Shown: positions 47,936 through 57,032 of the stretch, one piece after another
Numbering within the stretch: position 1 is the first letter of the stretch
Layout: each line of letters opens with the position of its first letter
Assembly: GCF_001426995.1 (NCBI RefSeq)
Contig: NZ_LMFY01000001.1
Span: 692,708 to 756,707, forward strand
Origin: Microbacterium sp. Root553
Lineage (GTDB): Bacteria > Actinomycetota > Actinomycetes > Actinomycetales > Microbacteriaceae
DNA length: 64,000 bases
Direction of reading: 5' to 3'
Notes under the pieces: generated by a model
The model's input: only the letters and a program-made list of their open reading frames with translations
The model's database searches: none
What the model was told of the DNA's origin: nothing
Position numbers and translations under genes: made by a program

Positions 47936-49291
47936 ATGCCCCTGTGGAAGATCCACGGCAACGGCCGCACCGTCGAAGCCGGCGCCGTCGTCACCCCCGC
48001 CGAACGTCTGAACTGGCCCGCCACCATCGCCATCGGCGCGCAGCACGTCGTCGCGATGTTCGGCGCGACATTCCTCGTGCCGACGCTGACCGGCTTCCCC
48101 GTCTCGACCACGCTGCTGTTCAGCGGTCTCGGCACCCTGCTCTTCCTCCTCATCACGAAGAACAGGCTTCCCAGCTACCTGGGTTCGTCGTTCGCGTTCA
48201 TCGCCCCGATCACCGCCGCGACGGCGTCGGGCAACTTCGGCTCGGCACTCGCGGGCGTGGTGGCCGTCGGCATCCTGCTCACCATCGTGGGTCTCGTCGT
48301 GCAGTTCGCGGGACTGCGCTGGGTCGATGCGCTGATGCCGCCGGTCGTCGCCGGCGCGATCGTCGCCCTGATCGGCTTCAACCTCGCGCCCACCGCGTGG
48401 AGCAACTTCGCGCTCGACCCGGTCACGGCGACGATCACACTCGTCGCGATCATCGTGTTCGCCGTGCTCTTCCGCGGGTTCCTCGGCCGCATCTCGATCT
48501 TCCTCGGCGTTGCGGTCGGCTTCATCTGGGCGGCGGTCAACGGGTCGTTCGACGTCCCCAACGCACTGCGCGGAGGCAAGACCCCGAACGAGCTCATCGC
48601 GGATGCGCCCTGGATCGGCCTGCCCGAGTTCCAGTTCCCTGATTTCGTCGAGCCCGGCACCTGGTCGACGATCGCGATGTTCCTGCCCGTGGTGCTCGTG
48701 CTCGTCGCGGAGAACATCGGCCACGTGCGCGGCGTCGCGAGCATGACCGAAGCCCCGACCGTGAACACGCAGACCGGGCGTGCGCTCATCGCCGACGGCG
48801 TCGCCACCACGATCGCCGGCGGTTTCGGCGGCTCGGGCACCACGACCTACGGCGAGAACATCGGCGTCATGGCCGCGACGCGCGTCTACTCGACGGCCGT
48901 CTACTGGGTGGCCGGCCTCTTCGCCATCCTGCTGGCGTTCTCGCCCAAGGTCGGCGAGGTGTTCAACTCGATCCCCGCCGGCGTCCTGGGTGGCGCGACC
49001 ACCGCGCTCTACGGCCTGATCGGCATCATCGGCATCAAGATCTGGGTCGACAGCCGCGTCGACTTCTCGCGGCCGGTCAACCAGTACACCGCCGCGGTCT
49101 CGCTCGTGATCGGCATCGCCGGCTTCTCGATGCAGCTCGGCGACTTCTCGTTCGGCGGGATCGTGCTGGGCACGGTCGCCGCCCTGCTGATCTACCACGT
49201 GGGCAACCTGATCGCCCGAGCGCGGCGCACGGGAGCCGACGACCCGCGTCCGCTCGAGGCCGTGGGTCCGCTGGGCGGAGACCCCGCCTGA
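47936..49291 (+). CDS. Uracil/xanthine-type nucleobase permease
   Basis: A 451-residue NCS2 permease with 14 predicted helices. Features: NWPATIAIGAQHVVAMFGAT (the QH motif of TM1), YLGSSFAFIAPITAATASGN (TM3), ENIGHVRGVASM (the TM8 substrate Glu) and GGSGTTTYGENIGVMAATRV (TM10 half-helix). The ENIGH and TTTYGEN motifs are those of the uracil/xanthine UraA branch, closest in look to uracil permeases. ATG 47936 follows TGAGGAGCCCGC. It lies after purC but is separated by repeats, so a functional link to purine salvage is only suggestive. Confidence 0.93.
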   Translation: MPLWKIHGNGRTVEAGAVVTPAERLNWPATIAIGAQHVVAMFGATFLVPTLTGFPVSTTLLFSGLGTLLFLLITKNRLPSYLGSSFAFIAPITAATASGNFGSALAGVVAVGILLTIVGLVVQFAGLRWVDALMPPVVAGAIVALIGFNLAPTAWSNFALDPVTATITLVAIIVFAVLFRGFLGRISIFLGVAVGFIWAAVNGSFDVPNALRGGKTPNELIADAPWIGLPEFQFPDFVEPGTWSTIAMFLPVVLVLVAENIGHVRGVASMTEAPTVNTQTGRALIADGVATTIAGGFGGSGTTTYGENIGVMAATRVYSTAVYWVAGLFAILLAFSPKVGEVFNSIPAGVLGGATTALYGLIGIIGIKIWVDSRVDFSRPVNQYTAAVSLVIGIAGFSMQLGDFSFGGIVLGTVAALLIYHVGNLIARARRTGADDPRPLEAVGPLGGDPA

Positions 49292-49327
49292 CCGACGGCG
49301 GAGCCCGCGCCTGACCGACGGGACCAC

Positions 49328-49362
49328 GATCCCGGATGCCGCACGTCGCGGCATCCGGGATC
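49328..49362. terminator. Terminator between the permease and TetR genes
   Basis: Perfect 15-nt arms GATCCCGGATGCCGC (49328-49342) and its complement (49348-49362), 5-nt loop, followed by TTCG. Convergent genes on both sides. Confidence 0.9.
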
Positions 49363-49392
49363 TTCGCGTCTCAGCGGTCGGTCATGCGCATG

Positions 49393-50043
49393 TCACGCCC
49401 GCGCCGCACGAGTGCGGGCATCGGGGTTGCGCGGGGCCAGCCGCAGCGGCAGGGGCGCCTCCGGTTCCGGCAGACCGTAGAGGCGGTGCACCCAGCGACG
49501 GGAGTCCTCGAGCGGGAACGTGTCGCCGTAGACGGCGTACTTGAGGAAGATTCCTTCGAGCGTCGTCCGCAGCATGATCTCCTCGAGAGGCGGGTCCGCC
49601 GCGCCCCGGTCGCGGAAGATCTGCCGCACGATGTCCTCCGAGCTGGAGGACTGTTCGTCGAACCTGCTCTCCGACTCCGCGAACAGGCGGTGCGTGTCGG
49701 GCTGGAGCTGCATGGCGAACACGGTCCGCTGCAGCGGCATGGCGTAGCCGGTCGCGGTGAGCGCCCCGTCGATGATCCCCGAGAGCCGGACATCCGCCGG
49801 TCCGTCCGCCTGCGGCAACGCGAACAGGGTCTCGTACCAGCGATCGATCACGGCGGAGATCAGCTGCTGCTTGCCGCCGAAATGGTAGTTCATCAGGCCT
49901 TGGGCGACACCCGCCCTCTGGGTGATCTCGGCGACGCTCGCGCCGTTCACCCCTCGTTCGGCGAAGAGCTCGATGGCGGCGACCAGCATGGCCTCCCGCG
50001 CGCGCGCACTCGCACCGCGATTGTGCTCCTCGGACCGAGCCAT
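49393..50043 (-). CDS. TetR family regulator
   Basis: A 216-residue TetR-type protein: AREAMLVAAIELFAERGVNG then VAEITQRAGVAQGLMNYHFG (recognition helix ending NYHF) and GGKQQLISAVIDRWYETLFA. The ligand domain ends PLPLRLAPRNPDARTRAARA. ATG 50043 is chosen over an earlier Met 10 codons upstream because the helix-turn-helix spacing then fits. Divergent from the DUF1266 gene, with 119 bp between them rich in A/T (CTATATATTACAATTTG), where an operator would be expected; I see no clean palindrome. Confidence 0.92.
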   Translation of the reverse strand: MARSEEHNRGASARAREAMLVAAIELFAERGVNGASVAEITQRAGVAQGLMNYHFGGKQQLISAVIDRWYETLFALPQADGPADVRLSGIIDGALTATGYAMPLQRTVFAMQLQPDTHRLFAESESRFDEQSSSSEDIVRQIFRDRGAADPPLEEIMLRTTLEGIFLKYAVYGDTFPLEDSRRWVHRLYGLPEPEAPLPLRLAPRNPDARTRAARA

Positions 50044-50162
50044 GTGGCAATCACTTCCCCAGGATCGGATCACCTTCGGGTTGCGATCCGAACGCTATAT
50101 ATTACAATTTGAACAGACATTCAGGCTATGAGTCCCCCCAGACTCGCACAGTGAGGAGTGTA

Positions 50163-50960
50163 ATGCCCCCGTTGCGGATCGCCCCAGCGATCACCATGAA
50201 CGCCTCGCCCCGCTACTCCACGACCGGCACCGACGCCGAGGGGATCGCGATGGGTCTGCTGCAGATCTGCACCCTGCCGTCCGGCCCATGGAACGACCCG
50301 ACCGCTCCCGGCCTCGGAGCGGTGGAGCGGGCGATGATCGTCGAGCAATGGGACGTCGGCTCTCGCGCGGACTGGCTCAGCATGATCGACTTCCTGAGCA
50401 TCGAGCGGCGCCGCCGACATGCGTGGATGCTCCACCTGTCGGCGCGCAACCAGCGGGCGGCCGCCCTCGGGCGTCCGCCACGGACACAGGAATGGCTGGC
50501 CGGAATCGACCACGAGGGCGGTGACGTGAGCGATGCGCGTCCCTTCGTGGCGGGTGTCGAGCTGATCGAGCGCGAACTGCGCAGATCGGTGGGAGAGGAC
50601 CTGATCGCCCCCGATCTGTTCGTGCGCACCCTCGACGGCTACGCGCTGGGTCAGGCCGTCGCGATGACGACCTGGGGTGTCGCGCTCGGTTACGCCGACG
50701 TCTCCGAGGCGCGTCAGATCATCCATCGCATCAGCACGGAGGCCAGACCCTCGTTCGAGTCGTGGGCGGACTTCGGCCTGAGCTACCTCGCCGGACGCGT
50801 CATGCACTGGAGCGACGGCACGGTCGACGAGAGTGCGATCGCGAAGTTCGGCGACGGCTGGCGCGACCTCAAGACGGCTCTGAGCAGCCGTCGCGGTCCG
50901 TGGGCAGCGCTCCCCTGGGGGACGACCCAGCACCTCTCGACCTCGCGGCGAACCGGCTGA
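50163..50960 (+). CDS. DUF1266 domain-containing protein
   Basis: A 265-residue cytoplasmic protein. The C-terminal half matches the DUF1266 pattern: GYALGQAVAMTTWGVALGYA, VSEARQIIHRISTEARPSFE and SWADFGLSYLAGRVMHWSDG (the W-x-x-F-x-x-x-Y-L-x-G-R core). The N-terminal part (SPRYSTTGTDAEGIAMGLLQ) is unassigned. GAGGAG lies 5 nt before ATG 50163. The family has no established function, but often occurs near polymorphic-toxin or stress loci. Divergent from a TetR gene that may control it. Confidence 0.85.
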   Translation: MPPLRIAPAITMNASPRYSTTGTDAEGIAMGLLQICTLPSGPWNDPTAPGLGAVERAMIVEQWDVGSRADWLSMIDFLSIERRRRHAWMLHLSARNQRAAALGRPPRTQEWLAGIDHEGGDVSDARPFVAGVELIERELRRSVGEDLIAPDLFVRTLDGYALGQAVAMTTWGVALGYADVSEARQIIHRISTEARPSFESWADFGLSYLAGRVMHWSDGTVDESAIAKFGDGWRDLKTALSSRRGPWAALPWGTTQHLSTSRRTG

Positions 50961-50971
50961 CGACACAGACT

Positions 50972-51016
50972 CACGGATGCGGACCCTGCCGGAGGGGCGT
51001 CGGGTCCGCATCCGTG
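50972..51016. terminator. Terminator between the DUF1266 gene and cebR
   Basis: CACGGATGCGGACCC (50972-50986) pairs perfectly with GGGTCCGCATCCGTG (51002-51016). Confidence 0.88.
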
Positions 51017-51053
51017 TCGGAGCACGACCGGGCGCACGCCGGGGCGTCGGTCG

Positions 51054-52049
51054 TCAGGACGAGGCGCGGACGACCAGCTCGGTCGGCAGGATCGTCGTGT
51101 GCGCCGGATCGCTGCCGGCGAGTCGGGACAGCAGGACCCCTGCCATCGCCTCGCCCTGTGCGTACATGGGCTGACGCATGGTCGTCAGAGGCGGGTCGGT
51201 GCTCACCGCGACCGAGGAGTCGTCGAAGCCGACGAGGGCGACGTCCTCGGGCACGCGGATGCCGGCCGCCCGCAGCGCGGTCAGCGCTCCGCGGGCCATG
51301 AGGTCGCTGGCGACGAAGATCGCGTCGGGGCGCCCGACGGCGAGGATGCGGCGCGCTGCATCCGCTCCGCTCGCCTCGCTGTAGTCGCCGGCCTCTTCGG
51401 CGAACGGGACGAGTCCCGCATCGGCCAGCGCACTGCGGAAGCCCTGCACGCGGTCGGCGGAGGAGACCATGGTGATCGGACCGGAGATCGTCGCGATCCG
51501 GGTGCGCCCGGTGTCGACCAGGTGCCTCGTCGCGACGCGCGCACCGGCGACGTTGTCGACGTCGACCACGTAGTCGCCCTCGCGCAGCCGCACCGGACGG
51601 CCGCCCCAGACGACGGGCACGGCGTCGGCGACGCGCTCGATGAACGCGTCGCTCGTGTGATGCGACACGATGAGCGCGCCGTCGACGCCGCCGTTGCGGA
51701 CGAAGCTGGTCATCTTGTCGCCCGGATCATCGCTCGCGATGAGGAGGTTCAGCAGGTAGTCCGAGCCGCGCAGCGCGCCTGTGATGCCCGCGACGATCGC
51801 CGCGAAGAACGGGTCGCCGAAGAAGCGCGTGGTGTCCTCCGGCACGATCAGCGCGATCGCGTGCGTCTGCTTGGACGCCAGGGAGCGCGCCGCGCGGTTG
51901 GGTACATAACTGAGCTCCTGGATCGCCCGCTGCACGGCGAGCAGTGCCTCGGGGCTGACCGCCGTCGACCCGTTGACGACACGCGACACGGTCGACCGGG
52001 ACACCCCGGCGGTCGATGCCACCTCTTCGATGGTCGCTCGTGACGACAC
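51054..52049 (-). CDS. cebR: LacI family regulator, CebR-like
   Basis: A 331-residue LacI/GalR repressor. HTH and hinge: ATIEEVASTAGVSRSTVSRV, VNGSTAVSPEALLAVQRAIQ, LSYVPNRAARSLASKQ. The periplasmic-binding-like core starts at HAIALIVPEDTTRFF and includes ALVGFDDSSVAVSTDPPLTT. GTG 52049 follows GGGGAGAG. The gene closes an operon of cellobiose-type transport genes whose promoter carries two TGGGAGCGCTCCCA operators, the sequence bound by Streptomyces CebR, which is released by cellobiose. Family identity is sure; the CebR assignment rests on the operator and operon. Confidence 0.87.
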   Translation of the reverse strand: MSSRATIEEVASTAGVSRSTVSRVVNGSTAVSPEALLAVQRAIQELSYVPNRAARSLASKQTHAIALIVPEDTTRFFGDPFFAAIVAGITGALRGSDYLLNLLIASDDPGDKMTSFVRNGGVDGALIVSHHTSDAFIERVADAVPVVWGGRPVRLREGDYVVDVDNVAGARVATRHLVDTGRTRIATISGPITMVSSADRVQGFRSALADAGLVPFAEEAGDYSEASGADAARRILAVGRPDAIFVASDLMARGALTALRAAGIRVPEDVALVGFDDSSVAVSTDPPLTTMRQPMYAQGEAMAGVLLSRLAGSDPAHTTILPTELVVRASS

Positions 52050-52105
52050 GACTCTCCCCTCTGCCGGCGGCGACGCCGGATGCTCCCGAACTCCGCCGAC
52101 CGGCG

Positions 52106-53545
52106 TCAGAGAGCGCGAGCGGCGATGATGCGAGCGTACTCCCGCCCGGAGTCCTTCACGCTGCGCTCCTGGGTGTCGTAGTCGACCCGCACGATGCCGA
52201 ACCGCTTGTCGTATCCCCAGGCCCACTCGAAGTTGTCGAACAGCGACCAGTAGAAGTATCCGCGCACATCGACTCCGGCGTCGACCGCGTCGAGCACCGC
52301 CGCGAGGTGCAGTCGCAGGAACTCGGTGCGGTCGTCGTCGTGCACACGGGTCTCGCCGTCGGCGACCACGGCGACATCGTCGTACGCGGCGCCGTTCTCG
52401 GTCAGGGAGAGCACGACACCCGCAGGCTCCGCGTACTCGCTCCAGATCCGCTGCAGGAGTCGGGTGAGCCCCTCGGGCTGCACCTCCCAGTTCTGGGCCG
52501 TGCGCGGCAGACCGCGCTCGACGGCGTGGATGCGCTCGAACGACGGGTACGGGCTGCGCACAGCGCGCCCGGTGTCGGGCACGCTCTCGACGGCGGCACG
52601 TTCAGGAGCCTCTCCTGCGAGAAGGTCGCCGTGATAGTAGTTGACGCCCTGCGTGTCGATGCGCTGCGCGATCGTGGCCAGGTCGCCGTCGCGCACGGCC
52701 TCGTGGAACCGCGCCACCGCCTCGGGGTCCACGACCCGGATGTCCTCGACGATGTCCGCCGGGTACTCCCCGCGGTAGATCGGATCGAGGAACCAGCGGT
52801 TGAACTGTCCGTCGACGCGCCGGGCGGCGTCGACGTCGGCAGGGTTCGTCGGGTCTGCCGGGTCGGCGACCGTGTGGTTGAGGGTGATCCCGAGGTTCAG
52901 GCTCGCGTCGCGACCGCGCAGCTCGCGCACGGTCTCACCGTGGGCGAGCAGCAGGTGGTGGGCCGAGAGCAGCCCCTCGGCGACGCTGGTGTGCCCCGGC
53001 GCATGCTCGCCGCCGGTGTAGGAGAGGAACGACGAGCACCACGGCTCGTTGAGCGTCGTCCACACGTTCACCCGGTCCCCCAGCGCGTCGTGCATGGTTC
53101 CGGCGTACTCGAGGAAGCGCGAGACCGTGTCGCGGTTCGTCCAGCCGCCGATGTCCTGCAGCGCCTGCGGCATGTCCCAGTGGTACAGGGTCAGCCACGG
53201 CAGGATGTCGTTCGCGAGCAGCTCGTCGACGAGGCGCTCGTAGAAGTCGACGCCCTTCGCGTTCACGGCTCCGCCGTCGGGCCTCACCCGAGACCACGAG
53301 GTCGAGAACCGATAGGTCTGCAGCCCGAGGTCCTTCATGAGCGCGACGTCCTGCGGATGCCGGTGATAGTGATCGCACGCCACATCGCCGTCGTCGCCGC
53401 CGATCACCGCGCCGGGGACACGGCAGAACGCGTCCCAGATGGATGCGGTGCGCCCGTCCTCGAACGCCGCCCCCTCGATCTGATACGCCGCGGTCGCGGC
53501 ACCGAACAGGAAGTTCTGGGGGAAGGCACGGGTCACAGAGGTCAT
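52106..53545 (-). CDS. bglC: GH1 beta-glucosidase
   Basis: A 479-residue cytoplasmic glycoside hydrolase family 1 enzyme. FPQNFLFGAATAAYQIEGAA opens the barrel; the acid/base is Glu167 in TLNEPW; the nucleophile is Glu383 in LSLTENGAAYDD; FYWSLFDNFEWAWGYDKRFG is the aglycone-side signature. The chain is about 30 residues longer than classical BglA. Its ATG overlaps the cebG stop by 4 nt, so it is translated with the transporter and should cleave imported cellobiose or cello-oligosaccharides into glucose. No ATPase gene is in the operon; the multitask MsiK-type ATPase of actinobacteria would be needed from elsewhere. Confidence 0.95.
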   Translation of the reverse strand: MTSVTRAFPQNFLFGAATAAYQIEGAAFEDGRTASIWDAFCRVPGAVIGGDDGDVACDHYHRHPQDVALMKDLGLQTYRFSTSWSRVRPDGGAVNAKGVDFYERLVDELLANDILPWLTLYHWDMPQALQDIGGWTNRDTVSRFLEYAGTMHDALGDRVNVWTTLNEPWCSSFLSYTGGEHAPGHTSVAEGLLSAHHLLLAHGETVRELRGRDASLNLGITLNHTVADPADPTNPADVDAARRVDGQFNRWFLDPIYRGEYPADIVEDIRVVDPEAVARFHEAVRDGDLATIAQRIDTQGVNYYHGDLLAGEAPERAAVESVPDTGRAVRSPYPSFERIHAVERGLPRTAQNWEVQPEGLTRLLQRIWSEYAEPAGVVLSLTENGAAYDDVAVVADGETRVHDDDRTEFLRLHLAAVLDAVDAGVDVRGYFYWSLFDNFEWAWGYDKRFGIVRVDYDTQERSVKDSGREYARIIAARAL

Positions 53546-54432
53546 CCTTTCACCGCGCCCGCCATGATGCCACTGACCAGCTGCCGCCCGGCGACCACGA
53601 AGAGCACCAGGAGCGGAAGGGTCGCGAGCACCGCACCGGCGAGCACGATGGAGTAGTCGATGTAGTACCCCGACTGCAGCTGGCTGAGGGCCGTCTGCAG
53701 CGTCGGGTTCGAAGGCGACAGCACGATAAGCGGCCACAGGTAGTCGGTCCACGCGGTCATGAAGGTGAAGAGACCGAGGATCGCCATGGCCGGACGCGCG
53801 GCCGGGATCGCGACCGTGAGGAACGTGCGGAACTGGTTCGCCCCGTCCATGCGTGCGGCCTCGATCAGCTCGTCGGGGATGACGTCGACCAGATACTGCC
53901 TCATGAAGAACACACCGAAGGCGGTGACGAGCGTGGGGACGATGACCGCGCCGATCGACCCGGTCCAGCCCAGCTCGCGCATCAGCATGAACAGCGGGAT
54001 GATGCCCAGCTGTGTCGGGATCGCCATGGTCGCGATCACGAAGATCATCAGTCCGTCGCGTCCCTTGAACCGCAGCTTCGCGAATGCGTAGCCCGCGAGG
54101 GTCGAGAACGTCACGACCGAGAGCGTGATCACACTCGAGATGAGGAACGAGTTGCCGAGCGCGAGCCAGAACGGGATCGCGTCGAACACATTGGCGGCGT
54201 TCGCGAGGAAGTTGCCGCCGGGAATCAGCGGCAGGGTCTCGCCGCGGGTCGAGTTCGTGCCGCTCGCGACGACGAGCGACCACCAGAGCGGGTAGACGCT
54301 GCCGATGATGAAGGCGGCGAGGAGGCCGTAGGTGAGGAAGCCGGGGCGGCTGCCGATGCCGGCGGTTCCTCCCGCGACGGCGCGGCGGCGGCGGATCTTC
54401 TCCGGCACGCTGAGTGCCTGGGTGGCGGTCAT
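53542..54432 (-). CDS. cebG: Carbohydrate ABC permease, MalG/CebG-like
   Basis: A 296-residue CUT1-type permease with six helices. YGLLAAFIIGSVYPLWWSLV is TM1; the SGTNSTRGETLPLIPGGNFL loop follows; the EAA motif is ELIEAARMDGANQFRTFLTV, followed by IPAARPAMAILGLFTFMTAW. Ends with LPLLVLFVVAGRQLVSGIMA, the usual C-terminus. Four-nucleotide overlaps on both sides (cebF upstream, bglC downstream). Confidence 0.92.
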   Translation of the reverse strand: MTATQALSVPEKIRRRRAVAGGTAGIGSRPGFLTYGLLAAFIIGSVYPLWWSLVVASGTNSTRGETLPLIPGGNFLANAANVFDAIPFWLALGNSFLISSVITLSVVTFSTLAGYAFAKLRFKGRDGLMIFVIATMAIPTQLGIIPLFMLMRELGWTGSIGAVIVPTLVTAFGVFFMRQYLVDVIPDELIEAARMDGANQFRTFLTVAIPAARPAMAILGLFTFMTAWTDYLWPLIVLSPSNPTLQTALSQLQSGYYIDYSIVLAGAVLATLPLLVLFVVAGRQLVSGIMAGAVKG

Positions 54433-55469
54433 CGCGCCCCCTCCTTGTCGGTCGAGCGGACGCGGCGGCGCGCGGCGCGGTTGCGGCGGTCGTCTCCGGT
54501 GGAGATCCTGCGGGAGATCGCGAAGTTCAGCAGCCCGAATCCCACGATGAGCAGGAACAGGAGGATCGCGACGGCGGAGGCCTTGCCCAGGTCGAGGCGG
54601 AAGAACGCCAGCTCCCAGAGGAAGAGGACCGTCGTCTGGAACTGCCTGTCGCTGCCGCCGATGCCACCTGCGGTGGAGACGTCGAACAGTTTCGGTTCGG
54701 CGAAGATCTGCAGACCGCCGATCGTCGAGGTGATGATCACGAAGATCAGGGTCGGACGGATCGTCGGGATCGTGATCGAGAAGAAGCGTCGCGCGGATCC
54801 CGCGCCGTCGATGGCGGCGGATTCGTAGAGCTCACGCGGCACCGACTGCATGGCGGCGAGCAGGATCAGCGCGTTGTACCCGGTCCATCGGAAGTTCACC
54901 ATCACCGCGATCGCGATGTGCGAGAGCGCGGTGTCCTCCTTCCACTGCTGGTCGGCGATCCCGACGAGGTTCAGGAGGTTGTTGGCCAGCCCGTCGGCCT
55001 CGTTGAAGATGCTCGAGAAGATGAGCGCGACCGCGACGGGCGTGACCACGAAGGGGATGAGGACGCTCATGCGCCAGAACGTCGGCGTGCGCAGACCTCG
55101 GTCCAGCAGGTAGGCGATGAACAGGGCGACCGTGAGCTGCGGGATCGCGGAGAGCAGGAAGATGCTCAGGGTGTTGAAGATCGAGTTCCAGAACATCCCG
55201 TCGCCGAGGATCTTGGCGAAGTTGCCCACGCCGACGAAGTCGCCCTGCCCTTTGAGCAGGTTCCAGTCGTGGACGGCGACCCAGATCGTGTAGAGCAGCG
55301 GGAAGAGTCCGACCAGCCCGAAGAGCAGGAAGAACGGGGAGATGTAGAAGTACGGGGACGCGCGCTGATCGAACCGTGAGACGCGGTGACGCCAGGGGCG
55401 CTTCGACGCGGCATCCGTCTTCTGCTGCGGAGCGGATGCCGTCGACCGGCGCTCTTCAGTGAGGGTCAT
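54429..55469 (-). CDS. cebF: Carbohydrate ABC permease, MalF/CebF-like
   Basis: A 346-residue CUT1-type permease. The N-terminus (residues 1-38) is hydrophilic; RASPYFYISPFFLLFGLVGL is TM1; VHDWNLLKGQGDFVGVGNFA is the extracellular loop; the EAA loop is ELYESAAIDGAGSARRFFSI, then TIPTIRPTLIFVIITSTIGG. The C-terminal ~30 residues are Arg-rich (RRISTGDDRRNRAARRRVRS). It pairs with CebG to form the channel. ATG 55469 lies 100 bp after the cebE stop; that gap holds a strong stem. Confidence 0.92.
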   Translation of the reverse strand: MTLTEERRSTASAPQQKTDAASKRPWRHRVSRFDQRASPYFYISPFFLLFGLVGLFPLLYTIWVAVHDWNLLKGQGDFVGVGNFAKILGDGMFWNSIFNTLSIFLLSAIPQLTVALFIAYLLDRGLRTPTFWRMSVLIPFVVTPVAVALIFSSIFNEADGLANNLLNLVGIADQQWKEDTALSHIAIAVMVNFRWTGYNALILLAAMQSVPRELYESAAIDGAGSARRFFSITIPTIRPTLIFVIITSTIGGLQIFAEPKLFDVSTAGGIGGSDRQFQTTVLFLWELAFFRLDLGKASAVAILLFLLIVGFGLLNFAISRRISTGDDRRNRAARRRVRSTDKEGAR

Positions 55470-55517
55470 GAGAGTTTCCTGGTTTCCGGAACCTGGGTCC
55501 CTGAGCGTGTGGATGGA

Positions 55518-55564
55518 GGGGCGTCTCGTGCCGCTCGGCGCCGCCGAACGACACGAGACGCCCC
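55518..55564 (-). terminator. Intercistronic stem between cebE and cebF
   Basis: GGGGCGTCTCGTG (55518-55530) pairs perfectly with CACGAGACGCCCC (55552-55564). It starts 6 nt after the cebE stop. As in other sugar ABC operons, it probably attenuates or stabilises mRNA so that binding protein exceeds permease. Confidence 0.8.
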
Positions 55565-55569
55565 GTGGA

Positions 55570-56886
55570 TCACTGGGTGACCAGGTCGTTCAGCAGCCCC
55601 AGCGCCTTGTCCCACGCGCCCTTCGTGTCGACCTCACCGAGATCGAGGCTCTTCAGAGCGGGTCCGAAGACGTTCTCCTGGATGACCGAGTCCTCGGCGC
55701 CCTTGAACTGCGCGACCACGCCCTTGGCGCGCTCGGCGAGGATCGCACCGGTCGGAGCGTCGTTGAAGAACGGGTTCGGCGTCGCCTCCGCGGCGAGCGT
55801 CTCCTGTGCCTTCAGCGTCGAGGGGAAGTTGCCCGCCGCCGCGGACTGCTTCACCTGCTGCTCGGGCTGCGTCAGCCAGTCGGCGAGCTCCGCGGCCGCC
55901 TCCTGGTGCTTCGAGCTCTCCGGGATCGACAGGAACGCGCCACCCCAGTTGGCGGCTCCTCCGGGGAACACGTCGGCGAAGTCCCAGCCGGTCTCGGCGT
56001 CGCCGCCACCGGCCTCGACGGAGCCCTTGACGTTGCCCAGCATCCAGCCGGGGCACACGAACACCGCGAAGGTGCCGTCGACGAACGACTTTCCGCCGTT
56101 CCAGTCCCAGGCCTTCTGAGCGGCGGACTGGCCGCCCTCGGTGGCCGCACCGAGCAGCGCGAAGCGCTCCTCGAGCTCGTCGTTGCCCTCGACGTTCAGC
56201 TTTCCGTCAGCGGTGTAGTACCCCTCGTCGAGCTGGTTGACCATGGCGTTCCAGACGAATCCGGAGTGGTCATACCAGGCCTTCCCGGTCTTTGCCGTGT
56301 AGTCGGCGCCGACCGTGAAGAAGTTCTCCCAATCGCCGTCGAGCAGTTCGGCGACGCCCTCGCGGTCGCTGGGGAGTCCCGCCGCCTCGAGAGCGGGGCC
56401 GTTGAAGCAGATGCCGCTCGGGCCGATGTCGGTGCCGTAGCCGATCACGCGACCGTCGGCATCCGTGCCCTGCGCGTACTTCCAGTCGACCCAGTCGGCC
56501 TTGCGGTCCTCGATGCCGAAGTCGCGCAGGTCGACGAAGGTGTCGGAGACGTCCATGATGGCGCCGAGCCAGCCCTCTTCGATCGCGACGACGTCGCTGA
56601 GTCCGGATCCGGCGGCGATCTTGGTGAAGGCGTCGGTGCGGGCGTTTCCGCCGGTGTCGATGTTGTTCGCCTCGATCGTGACGTTCGGGTGCGCCTTCTC
56701 GTATTCGTCGTAGAGGTCTTCGTAGCCGAAGGTGCCGAAGGTCGTGACGGTCAGGGTGACGTCCGCGTCGCTCGCGGCACCGTCGCCTCCGTTCCCGTCA
56801 GCGGGGGCGCAGCCGGCGAGTGCGAGGGCGGCGACGGATGCTGCGGCTGCCGCCGTCAGGATCCGGGTGCGGGCACGTGTGTTCAC
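55570..56886 (-). CDS. cebE: Sugar-binding lipoprotein, CebE-like
   Basis: A 438-residue extracellular solute-binding protein of the CUT1 family. Signal peptide with lipobox ALALAGC; lipidated Cys at about residue 26. The first domain begins DVTLTVTTFGTFGYEDLYDE, then YEKAHPNVTIEANNID. Mid-protein Trp-rich segments (YDHSGFVWNAMVNQLDEGYY, AQKAWDWNGGKSFVDGTFAV, GWMLGNVKG) are the usual sugar-stacking lobes. GTG 56886 follows AAAGGAG by 7 nt. First gene of the operon behind the two CebR operators; cellobiose/cellotriose is the expected ligand by analogy. Confidence 0.92.
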   Translation of the reverse strand: MNTRARTRILTAAAAASVAALALAGCAPADGNGGDGAASDADVTLTVTTFGTFGYEDLYDEYEKAHPNVTIEANNIDTGGNARTDAFTKIAAGSGLSDVVAIEEGWLGAIMDVSDTFVDLRDFGIEDRKADWVDWKYAQGTDADGRVIGYGTDIGPSGICFNGPALEAAGLPSDREGVAELLDGDWENFFTVGADYTAKTGKAWYDHSGFVWNAMVNQLDEGYYTADGKLNVEGNDELEERFALLGAATEGGQSAAQKAWDWNGGKSFVDGTFAVFVCPGWMLGNVKGSVEAGGGDAETGWDFADVFPGGAANWGGAFLSIPESSKHQEAAAELADWLTQPEQQVKQSAAAGNFPSTLKAQETLAAEATPNPFFNDAPTGAILAERAKGVVAQFKGAEDSVIQENVFGPALKSLDLGEVDTKGAWDKALGLLNDLVTQ

Positions 56887-56954
56887 AGTTCACTCCTTTG
56901 TGGTGGGTCGTGCAGGGGGGGTGCAGGTGGTGCGATGGTGGGGCGCTCACGTTC

Positions 56955-57002
56955 GTGGGAGCGCTCCCACGCTTGATGAGCGACTCTATGGGAGCGCTCC
57001 CA
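56955..57002. promoter_or_regulatory. Two CebR operators in tandem
   Basis: GTGGGAGCGCTCCCAC (56955-56970) and TGGGAGCGCTCCCA (56989-57002) are perfect palindromes, centred 33 bp apart (about three helical turns). Both contain the Streptomyces CebR operator exactly. The 33-bp spacing would allow two dimers on one face of the DNA. Confidence 0.92.
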
Positions 57003-57032
57003 CGAAAGTCAAGCCCCGCTCGTCGCGTCCAT

